Of a stretch of DNA of 20,406 bases, positions 1-12,000 are shown one piece after another; position 1 is the stretch's first letter, and the number at the start of each line of letters is the position of its first letter. The DNA is taken from contig PBAR01000022.1 of assembly GCA_002718285.1 (NCBI GenBank), forward strand, positions 1 through 20,406, in the 5' to 3' direction. The DNA comes from Fidelibacterota bacterium. GTDB lineage: Bacteria > Marinisomatota > Marinisomatia > Marinisomatales > UBA1611. Both the position numbers and the translations under genes were made by a program. Under the pieces are notes generated by a model. The model was not told where the DNA came from, did no database searches, and saw nothing but the letters and a program-made list of their open reading frames with translations.

Positions 1-2
1 CA

Positions 3-56
3 TCAGGTAATGATGACAAGATCGCTTGGTACGAGCATGTTCAGGAAATACCTTAC
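3..56 (+). other. Tail of an FG-GAP/VCBS-like repeat at the truncated N-terminal edge
   Basis: The first readable residues, SGNDDKIAWYEHVQE, match the end of the 'DGKIAWYEN' repeats that form FG-GAP/VCBS beta-propeller blades in many secreted bacterial proteins. This shows that the protein continues upstream, probably with more propeller blades. Only one partial unit is visible, so the assignment rests on this short motif. Confidence 0.6.
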
Positions 57-3000
57 ACATACGTCCCCGATGATAATTTTGAGCAGGCACTCATTGATTT
101 AGGTTATGATGATGTGCTTGATGATTATGTAGCAACACATAACATTAGAAGCGTTACCAGCCTGGATGTGAGCAGTAAATCGATCAATGACCTGACAGGG
201 ATTGAAGATTTTACAGCCTTAACAAATCTGCAGTGCGATGATAATTCATTGACCGGCCTGGATGTGAGCAGCAATACAGCCCTAACAGTACTGAGCTGCG
301 GTACGAACCAATTGACCAGCCTGGAACTAACCAGCAATACCGCTTTGACCAGTCTGATGTGTCCAGATAACCAAATCGCTCTTCTGGATGTGAGAAGTCT
401 AACTGCCATAACCGATCTACGTTGCTATAATAATCAAATGGTCCATTTGAATATGAAGAATGGGGTCACTGATGCCTTAACATATTTTGATGCCACAGAC
501 AATTCTTTTGGCTGTATCGAAGTAAAGGCAGAAGACGTTGATTATGCCACAGCGAACTGGACTTCCGGCAACGGCAACATCGATGACGGGGTGGAATTCA
601 ATGTGGTCTGCGCGGCTGAAGGCTACACCTATGTTCCCGATGACAACTTTGAGCAGGCCCTCATCAGCCTGGGTTATGATGATGCATTGAATGATTTTAT
701 TCTGACTGAAAATATAAGTGATATTAACAGCCTGGATCTGAATGATTGGCAGCATGATGCATCTGATATTATTGACATAACGGGAATCCAGGATTTTACC
801 GGTTTAACCTGGTTGGATTTAGGAGAAAACCAAATCACAGGAGAGATACCATCAGGGATTGGTAACCTGACGAATTTAACTTTGTTGCGTTTACGTGGGA
901 ATCAGCTCAACGGAGAAATACCATCTGAAATCGGAAATTTAACAAGTTTGGAAACCCTAGAATTAAATGGTAATCAACTCACAGGAGAGATACCGTCAGA
1001 ATTAGGAAACCTTACAAATTTGACTACACTGAATTTATACGGTAATCAATTAACAGGATCGATTGAATATATTTGCAATTTGACAAGCCTGACATATATC
1101 ACTATCGCTGATAATGATTTTACAGGAGGATTCAATTCTATCGGCAACTTGATAAATTTGACATATTTCCAGGGGTGGGGTAATTCATTCGGCGAAGCGA
1201 TACCTCCTGGGATTGGTAATCTGATAAATGTGACTGAGTTTACATGTACGCAATGTGAACTAACAGGAGAGCTACCATCTGAGTTTGGGAGCATGATAAA
1301 TTTATCAGTTCTCGATTTTCGGGATAATGAGCTAAGTGGAGAAATACCGGCAAGCATTGGCAACCTGACAAATTTATCAGGCCTTAGTCTTTCTGAAAAT
1401 CAACTCAGCGGAGGAATACCACCTGAAATCGGAAATTTAACAAGCCTGGAAAGCCTAGATTTAATGGGTAATCAGCTCACAGGGGAAATACCGTCAGAAA
1501 TATATAATCTTGAAAATTTGAGGCGATTAACTTTAAGAAACAATGAACTCACAGGAGAGATATCACAAGAGATTAGCAACCTGACGAATTTAACTTTGTT
1601 GCAATTGAACAATAATCACCTCACAGGAGAAATACCAGAAAGCATTTGTAACCTAGACCTAGATTGGTCCCTGAGTCAATGGCATGGGCAATCAACTATT
1701 TTCAACAATACTTTATGTATAGCTCCATTTCCGGACTGTGTAGCTGAATTTGTAGGCGATCAGAATTGTAGCAAAACATACATTCCAGATAACAACTTCG
1801 AACAAGCGCTGATTGAATTGGGATATGACGATGTTTTGGATGACTCTGTTAGGACATATCAGATTAGTTTTGTTACCAGCTTGAATGTGAACAATAAAGA
1901 GATTACCGATCTGATAGGTATTAGCGGGTTTACATCATTAACCGATTTAGACTGTGGTGGTACGGGTGCTACCGCTAATCAATTGACTACTTTGGATTTG
2001 AGTAACAATACGGCCTTGACTACATTATTTTGTCACGGTAATCAATTGACGTCTCTGGATGTCAGCTATAATACGGCGCTAACTGAACTAAGATGTAATA
2101 ATAATCAATTAACCAGCCTGGACGTGAGTTACAATACAGCCTTAGTTAAATTGGAATGTCAAGAAAATCAATTAACTAGTTTGGATGCAAGCAATAATAC
2201 TTTATTGATGGATATAGGTGCTGATGGTAACGAATTATCTTCTATTAATGTTACCAATAATTCTCAATTAACACATTTACGTTTATTTAATAATAATCTT
2301 ACTGGTATTGATATTTCTAATAATTCGTTGCTTGAAGTTGTTAATCTCGGTGGTAATACCAGCATCTCAACGTTGAATGTAAGTCATTGTCAGAATTTAA
2401 CTTTTCTAAACCTTGATGGTGCGGGAATCAGTGATCTAGTCCTTGGCAATAATCAAAACTTAGAAATTCTAGATGTAAGGGGTGGTAATCTTGCGAACCT
2501 GGATGTGAGTAATCATGCAGGACTGAGAGAATTATATTGTCATTTTAATCCTCTGACGGAGCTTGATCTTTCAAATAATACTTCACTGGTTAATCTGGAT
2601 GCTGGCCATACCGATATCGTTACTTTTAATCTTAGTTCAAATTCGGCATTGGAAAGAGTAGTAGTAGGCAATAATGATGACCTTACAGAATTGAATTTTA
2701 AAAATGGTATCACCACTCAATTGACATACGGAAGCTTCCAGAACACTCCACAGCTCAGTTGTATAGAAACCCTTAATCCTTCCTGGTTTGATACTAACTC
2801 AGATGCAAACACTGGTAATATTCTGGTAGATGAGAATATGGAGTTCAATGTTATTTGCAATTCTGCAGAGCGCACACATTGGTATGTAGATACAACGGGT
2901 TCTGATCAAACAGGAAGCGGTACCATATCAAGCCCTCTTTCATCCATTCAGACTGCCATTAATGCTGCAACTGATGGTGACACCATTTCTGTGGCTGCAG

Positions 3001-6000
3001 GTACCTATGTGGAAAATATTAATTTCCGTGGTCGGAATATTAAATTAGTTGGGCAGGATATGGAAACAACGATCATTGATGGAAATCAAAATGGTAGAGT
3101 TGTAACGATAGATAATCAGGAAAATTCCGAATTATTGCTAAAAAACTTTACAATTCAAAATGGATATGCAACCGGAGAATTTCCTGATTATAGAGGTGGA
3201 GGTATTTATTGCGGTAATAGTACAAGCCCTGTGCTGGAATCATTGAAAATAATAAACAACCTATCTGAAAGAGAAGCAGGAGGTATCAAACTATCTGATA
3301 CGAATGCAAAGATAAAAAATGTTATTATAAAAGATAACTATGCCGGTTCTGAAGGTGGTGGAATCGGAGGCGGTGGCAGTGGTAGTCCTGTTTTGGAAAA
3401 TGTATTGATCGTTGGGAATAATGCCAGTAACGGAGGAGGAATATATCTTGAAGGATCAATGAGTCCGGTCATCATTAATAGTACAATTACAAGTAATGTA
3501 TCAAGAACTTCGAATGGCGGAGGTATTGCGTGTAACAGAACAGCTCACCCTATGTTGTTTAATTCCATTCTTTGGTATAATTCACCAACAGAAATTTATC
3601 TAGGTGCTTTTGTGGCAGATTCGGATTACAGTTCAATAACAATTGATTTTTCGAATATTTCAGGAGGACTGGATTCCGTAACCATTGTTCAGGGAACAAC
3701 CCTTAATTGGGGAAACGATAATATAAATTTATCACCCGCCTTTGTCGATACTGGCAGCGGGGATTATCATCTGTCTGATCTTTCTGCCGCTATCAGCGCA
3801 GGTACAGACACGATTACCATATCTGGTGTTTTGTATAGTTCCCCCACAACAGATTTAGATGGTATGTCCCGGCCAAACCCTGTCGGAACAGCACCCGATA
3901 TGGGTGCTTTTGAAAGTGATAAGGGAGTCGACCCCGACTATGCCGGTCCGGTATGGCATGTGGACGGACCTGCAGGCCTTACCTATGGAAATGGCGGACC
4001 AGGAGCGCCATTTATTACCATCCAGGAGGGAATTAATGCATCCAGTAATGGAGATACGGTTTCGGTTAGGAATGGGACCTATATGGAAAATATAAACTTT
4101 AACGGTAAGAATATTGCTTTGATTGGTGAAGACCGGGAAACTACCATCATTGATGGCAATAATATTGGTCGGGCAGTATTTATAGATGGTGGTTCTTCTC
4201 TATCAAATTTCACAGTGCAAAATGGTACAGGAAGTAGCTGGGATACGCGGGGAAGCGGTATTTATGCTAATGGGAATGTTATTTTAAATAATCTAATAGT
4301 AAAGAATAACACTAATATTGAAGGTGAAGGTGCTGGAATATTCCTTGATATGGTATCTAACCAAATTGCTACCCTCAAAAATTCTTTAATTTCAGGGAAC
4401 ACCGGTGATGGAATAGTGTGTTCTAGTGGTTCCCCCCTGATTGATAATGTGACGATAATTAACAATAGTCTGGCTGGAATTTATTTAAGACCGAATGCAT
4501 CTGGGTCTCACCCAACCCTTATTAACAGTATTATATATGGAAATTCAGATAATAATCAGATACATATGAGTTCGGGTGGAAATGCGCATCTAAGTGCAAT
4601 TGACATATCCTATTGTCTTGTAGAAGGAGGCCAAAGCTCCATATCACAAGTACTTAATGATACCATAAACTGGGGTTCCGGCAACTTAAGCGTTGATCCC
4701 ATGTTTGTAGACACAGCCAACAGCAATTATCATCTACAAGCATCTTCTATGTTAATCAATGCAGGCCACCCAGACTCAACAGACAGTGATGGCTCACGGG
4801 CTGATATTGGCGCTTATCCTTTTGATACAGATAACAGCTCGGGAATTTGGCATGTTAGCACATCTGGTAGTGACAAATACGGCACAGGATTACAGCAGAA
4901 TCCATTCAGAACAATACAGGCCGGGATAAATCTAGCGGATAATGGGGACAAGGTCAGTGTTGCATCAGGCACATACCAGGAGAATCTTATTATTCGTGGC
5001 AGGAACATAAGACTGGTTGGTGAAAACAAGGACCAAACAATCATTGATGCGGGAGGCACCGGAAGCGGTATTTTGGTTACTGACATAATCCAGCATAATT
5101 ATAACAGCGGTGAGCTGGATACGGTCCAAATCAATAATTTTACGATTAAAAATGGCACAGGTATGCAGGATCTTACCAATTCTAATGGTAGTGGGGATGA
5201 ATATGGAGGGGGTATCTATGTATTTAAAGGTAACGGATCATTTAAGGATATCATATTTGAAAATAATACTGCTAATAATGGTGGTGGGATTGCGGCCCAA
5301 GATGCTTCTATTGAGATTGATAGGTGTATATTTAGATCCAATGATTGTAGGAGTTGGGGAACCGTATTCTGGGGTCGAGGTGTGGGTGTAAAAATGTATA
5401 ATACTCTTATTCATGATAATATCTATTCAGGATCAAATAATGAGATCGGCAGTACAATAAATCTATCTGGTGGAATGTACAAGTTTGTAAATCTTACAGT
5501 TGCTAATAATTCAGGATATCCAATCCACGGAATTGACCAGGACCAGACTATTGTACTGGTAAACTCTATTTTGACTTGGCGCCAGGGCCAGGGACGGCGT
5601 CCATCTTTTAATCCGTCTAATGAATCATACTACTATCTATACAATAATATCATAAGGTCCGGAATTAAAACGGGTGGAATTTTTAATGATTCATCCAGTG
5701 TGATTTCTTTTGGAAATTATTATTTTGAGCCTTTCTTTGTTGATACTGCAAATTGGGACTATAGACTCTCTGATAATTCTAATGCTATTTCTTCTGGTAG
5801 GAACACGTTATCCATTACGGGACCGATTGGATCCCATGGTATGGATTACTGGTTCCAGATTGATGAGCTTGGCAGTTTGGATATTGATGGGAACGCTCGT
5901 CTACAGCCTTCCGGATCCATTGTAGATATAGGCGCTTTTGAAAATAGTGGGGGGGTTTATTCTTATACATCAGATAAATATTTGGTATCAGCAAGCTCGC

Positions 6001-9000
6001 CATTCGGAAATGGATCGTTTGGTACTCCATATGCAACGATTGAGCAGGCACTGCACAAGGTATATGAGTATGGTGGAGATACCATTCTGGTGATGGATGG
6101 TACCTATCTGGAGAGTATTGAATTTGACCGGTATTGGGGTTGGGGCGAGAATTTTGTTTTAATATCAGAAAATGGTCCATCAACAACGATTATTCAGGGT
6201 CATCCCGAAATTGGAAGGTGTATTAAGATTGGTGATAATTCTGTTGCAACTGAAATCAACGGTTTTACTTTGAGGGGAGGAACGGGGAGCCAGGGTAGCG
6301 GTATCCTTATGAATGGTCCTATCACTCTTAAGAATTTATTGGTATATGGAAACTCTGCGGATCAAAGAGGAGGCGGAATTGTTTCGCATGGTGCATCTCT
6401 AATGGAAAATGTAGATGTTTTTGATAATACTGTGAGCGGCACTACGGTAGATAATTATGGAGGCGGCATAGTTATTGAGACACTGGGTGATGCATCGCCT
6501 CCAATTTTAAGGAATGTAAATATTTATAATAATTCATCTTGGAATGGTGCAGGAATCTACTTTCAAAATTCAGGTGCAATTTTAGAAAATGTGAAAATAT
6601 ATAATAACACTGCAGACAATCAAGGGGGTGGTGTTTTTCAGTCAACCGGATCAAACTTGGGGATAAACGCTGATAAAGTAACATACGATAATGTAATTAT
6701 TACATCCAATAATGCTGATTCTGGAACTGAGTTATTTCTCAATTATGGTACGAAAAGTATTTTCACCAATTCAATCATTTACAAGGATACTCTTTCTGAT
6801 CAAGATAATCGGCTAATTAAAACTACGCCTGGTTCGGATATGACCTTTTTACAATCTGTTGTTTGGTCAAAATCTGAAAATATTATTAAGTTGGATGGAG
6901 GAGGTGGATCAGGTACATCACCTGTGTTTAGTGCTTCTTATTCAAATTTCTCAAATGGTCGAAATGGTATAAGTAGTACCATTGATTTTAACAGCTTTGC
7001 AACATGGGGTCCCGGAATGATCGATGTAGATCCTATGTTTATTAATGTTGCTGATATAAACTATCAACTATCAGGGGACTCTAGATTGATTGATGCAGGT
7101 CACCCTGATTCTACTGATGTAGATGGGACCATCGCAGATATTGGTGCCTATTACTATGACCAGACTGGTCAGCCCGCCCGCGTAAGAGGTCTTATCACGA
7201 CTCCAACAGATTCCAGGATATTTATTAAATGGGATGCTTCTAAAGAAGCAGATCTGGCTGGTTATAATGTATACCGTTCACTTAACGGTAATGAAGATTT
7301 TTATAGCGCTTCACCATATACCACCGTTACCGATACAAATTATGTGGAAGTGGCTCCAGGAGAGAACGTGACATATTTTTACCGGGTCTCTGCTTTGGAT
7401 AATGGTGGAGATGAAGGATTGCTGGCGTTTAAGGAGCATGGCAGGATTGGCATGAAAAGTACATCTTTTTCCATGGTAAATGGATTTGGAAATGTTTCCA
7501 TTGATAACGTTCGGGAGGATTCATACACTCTTGAAGGATTTTTTAAATTTACATCAGGTCACAATGGAAGTGCTTTCGGCTTTCCAACAGAAATGCTTCT
7601 AAAAAGTTCATCATCTGGTGATAATGTCCAATTACAGCTTTATGATCTAAACCAGGCAACCGGACAAATATTTGTGATTGATACTTCATGGCATCATATT
7701 GCTTTCTCATTAACAGACGATAATCATACTATCATTTGGATTGACGGCTATGCAGCGATGGAATCTGATCGTTTAATCGGCGATATTGGTGGATTTGAAT
7801 TACGGTCCATTGAAGGCACAATGGTAATTGATGAGATAAAATTTTCAGATACTATAAAATATTCCGAAGGTTTTATCCCAATCAATAATGCTGGATTTGA
7901 TGAAAATACAACTTTGGGTTATTGGAAAATGGATGAGGGATCCCTGGATGATCAAATACCTGCGCTATATGACAGGAGCGGAAATGGTCATCATATTTAT
8001 CTCAGTGGGTTGTGGAATGGGCAGGATCTTGGATTGGAAAATTCTACCTTTTTGGATAATGCTCCTCAGCGTACTGATATAGAAAATGCTATTGTAATTA
8101 ATGAGATTATGCCTAATCCTTCAGGCAGTGATGGTGGCAAGGAATGGTTTGAGCTACATAATCAATGGTTTACTCCAGTCCATTTAAAGGGATGGACTAT
8201 TCTTGGTGACGGAGTCAATGAGTCCCATGTACTGGCATCTGATCTGGAAATAGTTAAAGGTGGATACGGATTACTGGGACAAACATCAGACAGTATTTCC
8301 AATGGTGGATATGTTCCTGGATATATCTATGGTACCACCGTAAGCTTAAGCAATTTTGGTGAAAAACTTACGATCCTAAATGGTAGCGGATTGGCAGTGG
8401 ATTCAGTTGACTTTGATAATAGTTTCCCTTTTTCATCTGGCGTTTCCATGGAGTTGATTCGTCCTGACTATGATAATAATGATATTTCCAAGTGGATTGC
8501 TGCAGGTCTGCCATACGGTGGATCCGGTAATTTAGGTACCCCTGGCTACCGCAATGCTGCATATTCCGGAACCATTGTACTGGAGGCATCAAGCGTGGAT
8601 TATGGATATGTTACGCAGGGAATGGAGTCTCAGAGAGAGTTCAAGATTTACAATCATGGTGTGGCGGTTCTATCACTGGAAAGTATAAGCCTGGTAAGTG
8701 AGTTTTTTAGTCTATCATTGGATCATACTCTCATTTTACCAGGAGACTCAATTGATGTAACTGTAACCTTTGCCCCTCAAGCTGTCCAGGTCTACATTGA
8801 TACTATTACCATTTTATCTGATGATCCTTATAACCCTGTCAAAAATGTTATCATTACCGGTTCAGCAATCAACGAGTTTGCAGATATAGTGGTTACAGGC
8901 AATGGAAATGACAGTTTGTACAATTATGAGTTTCCTTTTACTCGTTTGGGTGAATCCCGAACCCTTTTATTAAAGGTTATAAATATTGGTGCCCCGGATC

Positions 9001-12000
9001 TTGAGATGGAAGAAATCATTTTGGAAGGAGATCCTGAATTCAGTTCCAGTGTGGAAGCAGCTATTCTAGAATTTATGGATACCTTGAGTATGGAAGTAAC
9101 CTATGCACCGTCCGTGATCGGATCCAGTACTGCCACACTGACTTTTGGAAGCAATGATCCCGATGAATCTAACTATGTTTTGGAACTCTTTGGTCAGGCA
9201 GCGGATAATATTATTCTTTTTGTGCCATCTGAGTATCCTACAATATCGGCGGCTCTGGACTCTGCATACCAGCTGGATACCATAGAAATAGCACCTGGGG
9301 CATACAGCACAACCGTTAATTTAGGTACAAAGAATATGGTATTTAGAGGTGGTGGTTCCGCTGATGAAACCATCATTCAGGGGAATGGAACAGGTCCGGT
9401 TTTAACGATTAACGGCGGGCAGGACAATAACACATTGATTAAAAATATGACCATCATTGGCGGTGGTGGTACTCAGGGAGGCGGTATTCTAGTTGACGGG
9501 AGTTCCAATCCCGTTTTTAATAATATAATTATTTCTGCAAATGTTGTATCTGGAAATGGTGCAGGCATGGCCATTCTCTCCGGAAGTGCGGATATGTCAC
9601 ATATGACCATAAGCGGTAATACAGCGGGAGGTACAGGCGGTGCTCTCTATGCGGGAATGGGCTCAACGGTAATCTTGGATCAGTCCATACTCTGGTCCAA
9701 CGGAACAGTGGAGATTGGAAGTTTCGGTAATGTGACATCGTCATACAGCATAATTTCTGGCGGTGCAGATGGAACTGGAAACATTAATGATGATCCTATG
9801 TTTGTCAATGGACCTGCCCTTAATTTTAATTTACAGTGGCATTCTCCCGCGATAGACGGGGGAGATCCTTCAAGTGATATGGACCCTGATGGTACTGTAG
9901 GTGATATTGGCGCCCTTTATTATGACCAGTCATTACAGCCTCCGGATCCGGTAACAGGATTGGAGTATACTATATTACCTGGTCAGACACATTTAAGCTG
10001 GAACGAAAATAGTGAACCGGATCTTGTCTCCTACATTATCTACCGGGGTATAACACTGGATACCTTGGACTCCATAGCCTTAGTTTTGGCACCTGCTTCC
10101 AGCTTTACTGATTCAACAATGGATCCGGGCATCATTCATTACTATCAAGCGGGTGCAGTAGATACGGCGGATCAGGTAAGTGATCTGGTAGATATGATTA
10201 CAGTAAGCTTTCCGATTCTTGATCTTTCAGATACTGTGGTTTCATTAGGGGATATACGGACATCGGATTCAGTGAGTGTTCCTTTAACACTTGCCAACAA
10301 CGGTAGTGACACTTTATTTGTAGATAGCATATATGTGCTTGATTCAGGGTCTGGATTTTCTATCGCTCTTTCCCAGAGTCGAACATCATCAAGTCTTGGT
10401 GCAAGGCTGCATGCTTCTCTGGTTCCTACATCCGGAAATCGTCCTAGATCTTCCATAAGTACTGCTAATTATTCAAATAGTAATGATGAAAATGATGATG
10501 AAAATAATACTGGGAGTAAATCAAATACTTTTATGTCAACAACACAGATAATTGCACCAGATCATTCTGATTCATTTTTATCTTTGAGCCGGGAGTCTAT
10601 GACCATGCGCCTCGAAGTGGAAGTACTTCCTGGTGAATCTATAGGTCTTGATATATCTTTCAGTAGAGAAGATACAGCAACCGTAAATACCAATCTGAAG
10701 ATTACGAGTAATGATTTACTTGGTAACAATGATATTACAGTTCTTCTCACAGCCCGAAGTGTATCTCCAGTGCTATCAATTTCATCAACAGAAATCTTTT
10801 TTGGAAATTCTCTCACAGACAGTACCATTAGTGTGGCTGTCAGTAATATCGGGACAGACACATTACATATAAGCGGTCTAAACATACCTGTAACAGAATT
10901 CAGTTATTACCTATCAGACTCCACACTGGATCCGGGAACAGATGCTATTCTTTCTGTTACTTTTTCATCTTCACAGACTGGTTACTGGACAGGAGATCTT
11001 ATTCTTGAAAGCGACAGTTACCAATCTTCATCAAGTCCTGTTTCCATCAGTGCACTCAAAATACCGGTACAGAGTCATGATTATGAAGGCGTATTACTAG
11101 GACAATCTATGGATCATGTATTTAGCTATGACAATTTAGGAAATACGCATCTATCTATCAGTTCGGTGACTACAACTACTTCAGACTATAGCGTTGACTT
11201 ATCCGATATTACCATAGATTCCGGGAGTTCAGCGAATCTGACTGTAACCTTTTCACCATCTATCCGGGATAGTATTAATGGAAGTATTCTTTTTACCACT
11301 CCTGCTTTTGAAGAAGATTTAACTGTGGGTTCGATGTTGGGTCAGGGATGGGTCCTACCGGACGCAAATTTTGCTGCAACTTCTATTTCTGTTGTTACTT
11401 CTCGGGGAAATAATGCGGATTTTGATATTGAGCTTACTAACAGTGGAGATTATCCCTTAAACTATACTACAACAGTAGAAGCTGATTATGCAGGATGGAT
11501 CTGGATGAATACTGCAGATTCGGGTCAGGTATCAGGAACAAGTGCAACCGATATCAATGTACAGGTTGTTAATACAGCAAATCTTGATCCGGGAACATAT
11601 AGTGGCATCATAAGCTTTAATACCAATACGGGTTCCGATCCTGAAACCCTGGTTTCAAACAGCCATATAGTAAGTGTATTTTTAAACCTACTGGGAGATA
11701 ACAGTGAGCTAACAGATACAACAGTAACAATTGCAGCAGGTAATACTCCACCAATTGTTTTTACAGATGAGAGTGGTACTCCAATTGGACTGACACTTGA
11801 TTTTGCAAACTCTACGGGAGGTACGGTAACAGTCCAGAGCGTTACTACTCAGCCTCCTGTAGATGCAGATACTCCTGTGAATGATCCGGACGGATTGATT
11901 ACAGATCCAGTCTATCCAGAAAGATATTATGAGCTAGATACAGATATTGAAGGAAGTTTTGTTACCGATATTGGTCTGGATTATAGAACTCTTGCAGGCA

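Noticed and set aside
114..116. GTG as the start codon of the giant protein
   Set aside because: The frame is open to position 3 and the residues before it (FG-GAP-like tail and the header motif at 60) are clearly coding, so the start is outside the window.
125..1363. Several minus-strand open frames of about 90-105 codons opposite the LRR blocks
   Set aside because: They mirror the repeat periodicity of the sense strand, have repetitive Leu/Ser/Arg composition and no recognisable domain; they are antisense shadows.
630..1775. Regular 72-base periodicity resembling a CRISPR or tandem DNA repeat
   Set aside because: The period equals 24 codons and the frame encodes plant-type LRRs; spacing and divergence fit protein repeats, not a CRISPR array.
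630..1775. Eukaryotic (plant) contamination suggested by the LTGEIP repeats
   Set aside because: The same uninterrupted frame continues into bacterial-type beta-helix domains and an FCB-type C-terminal sorting domain, next to typical bacterial genes.
5815..6684. Minus-strand open frames opposite beta-helix domain 4
   Set aside because: His/Pro/Ser-rich translations without family resemblance or ribosome sites, lying opposite well-conserved beta-helix coding sequence.
2874..7163. Beta-helix domains as active polysaccharide lyases or pectinases
   Set aside because: They have the fold's sequence signature but no recognisable catalytic Lys/Arg/Asp cluster; a binding or structural role is the safer reading.
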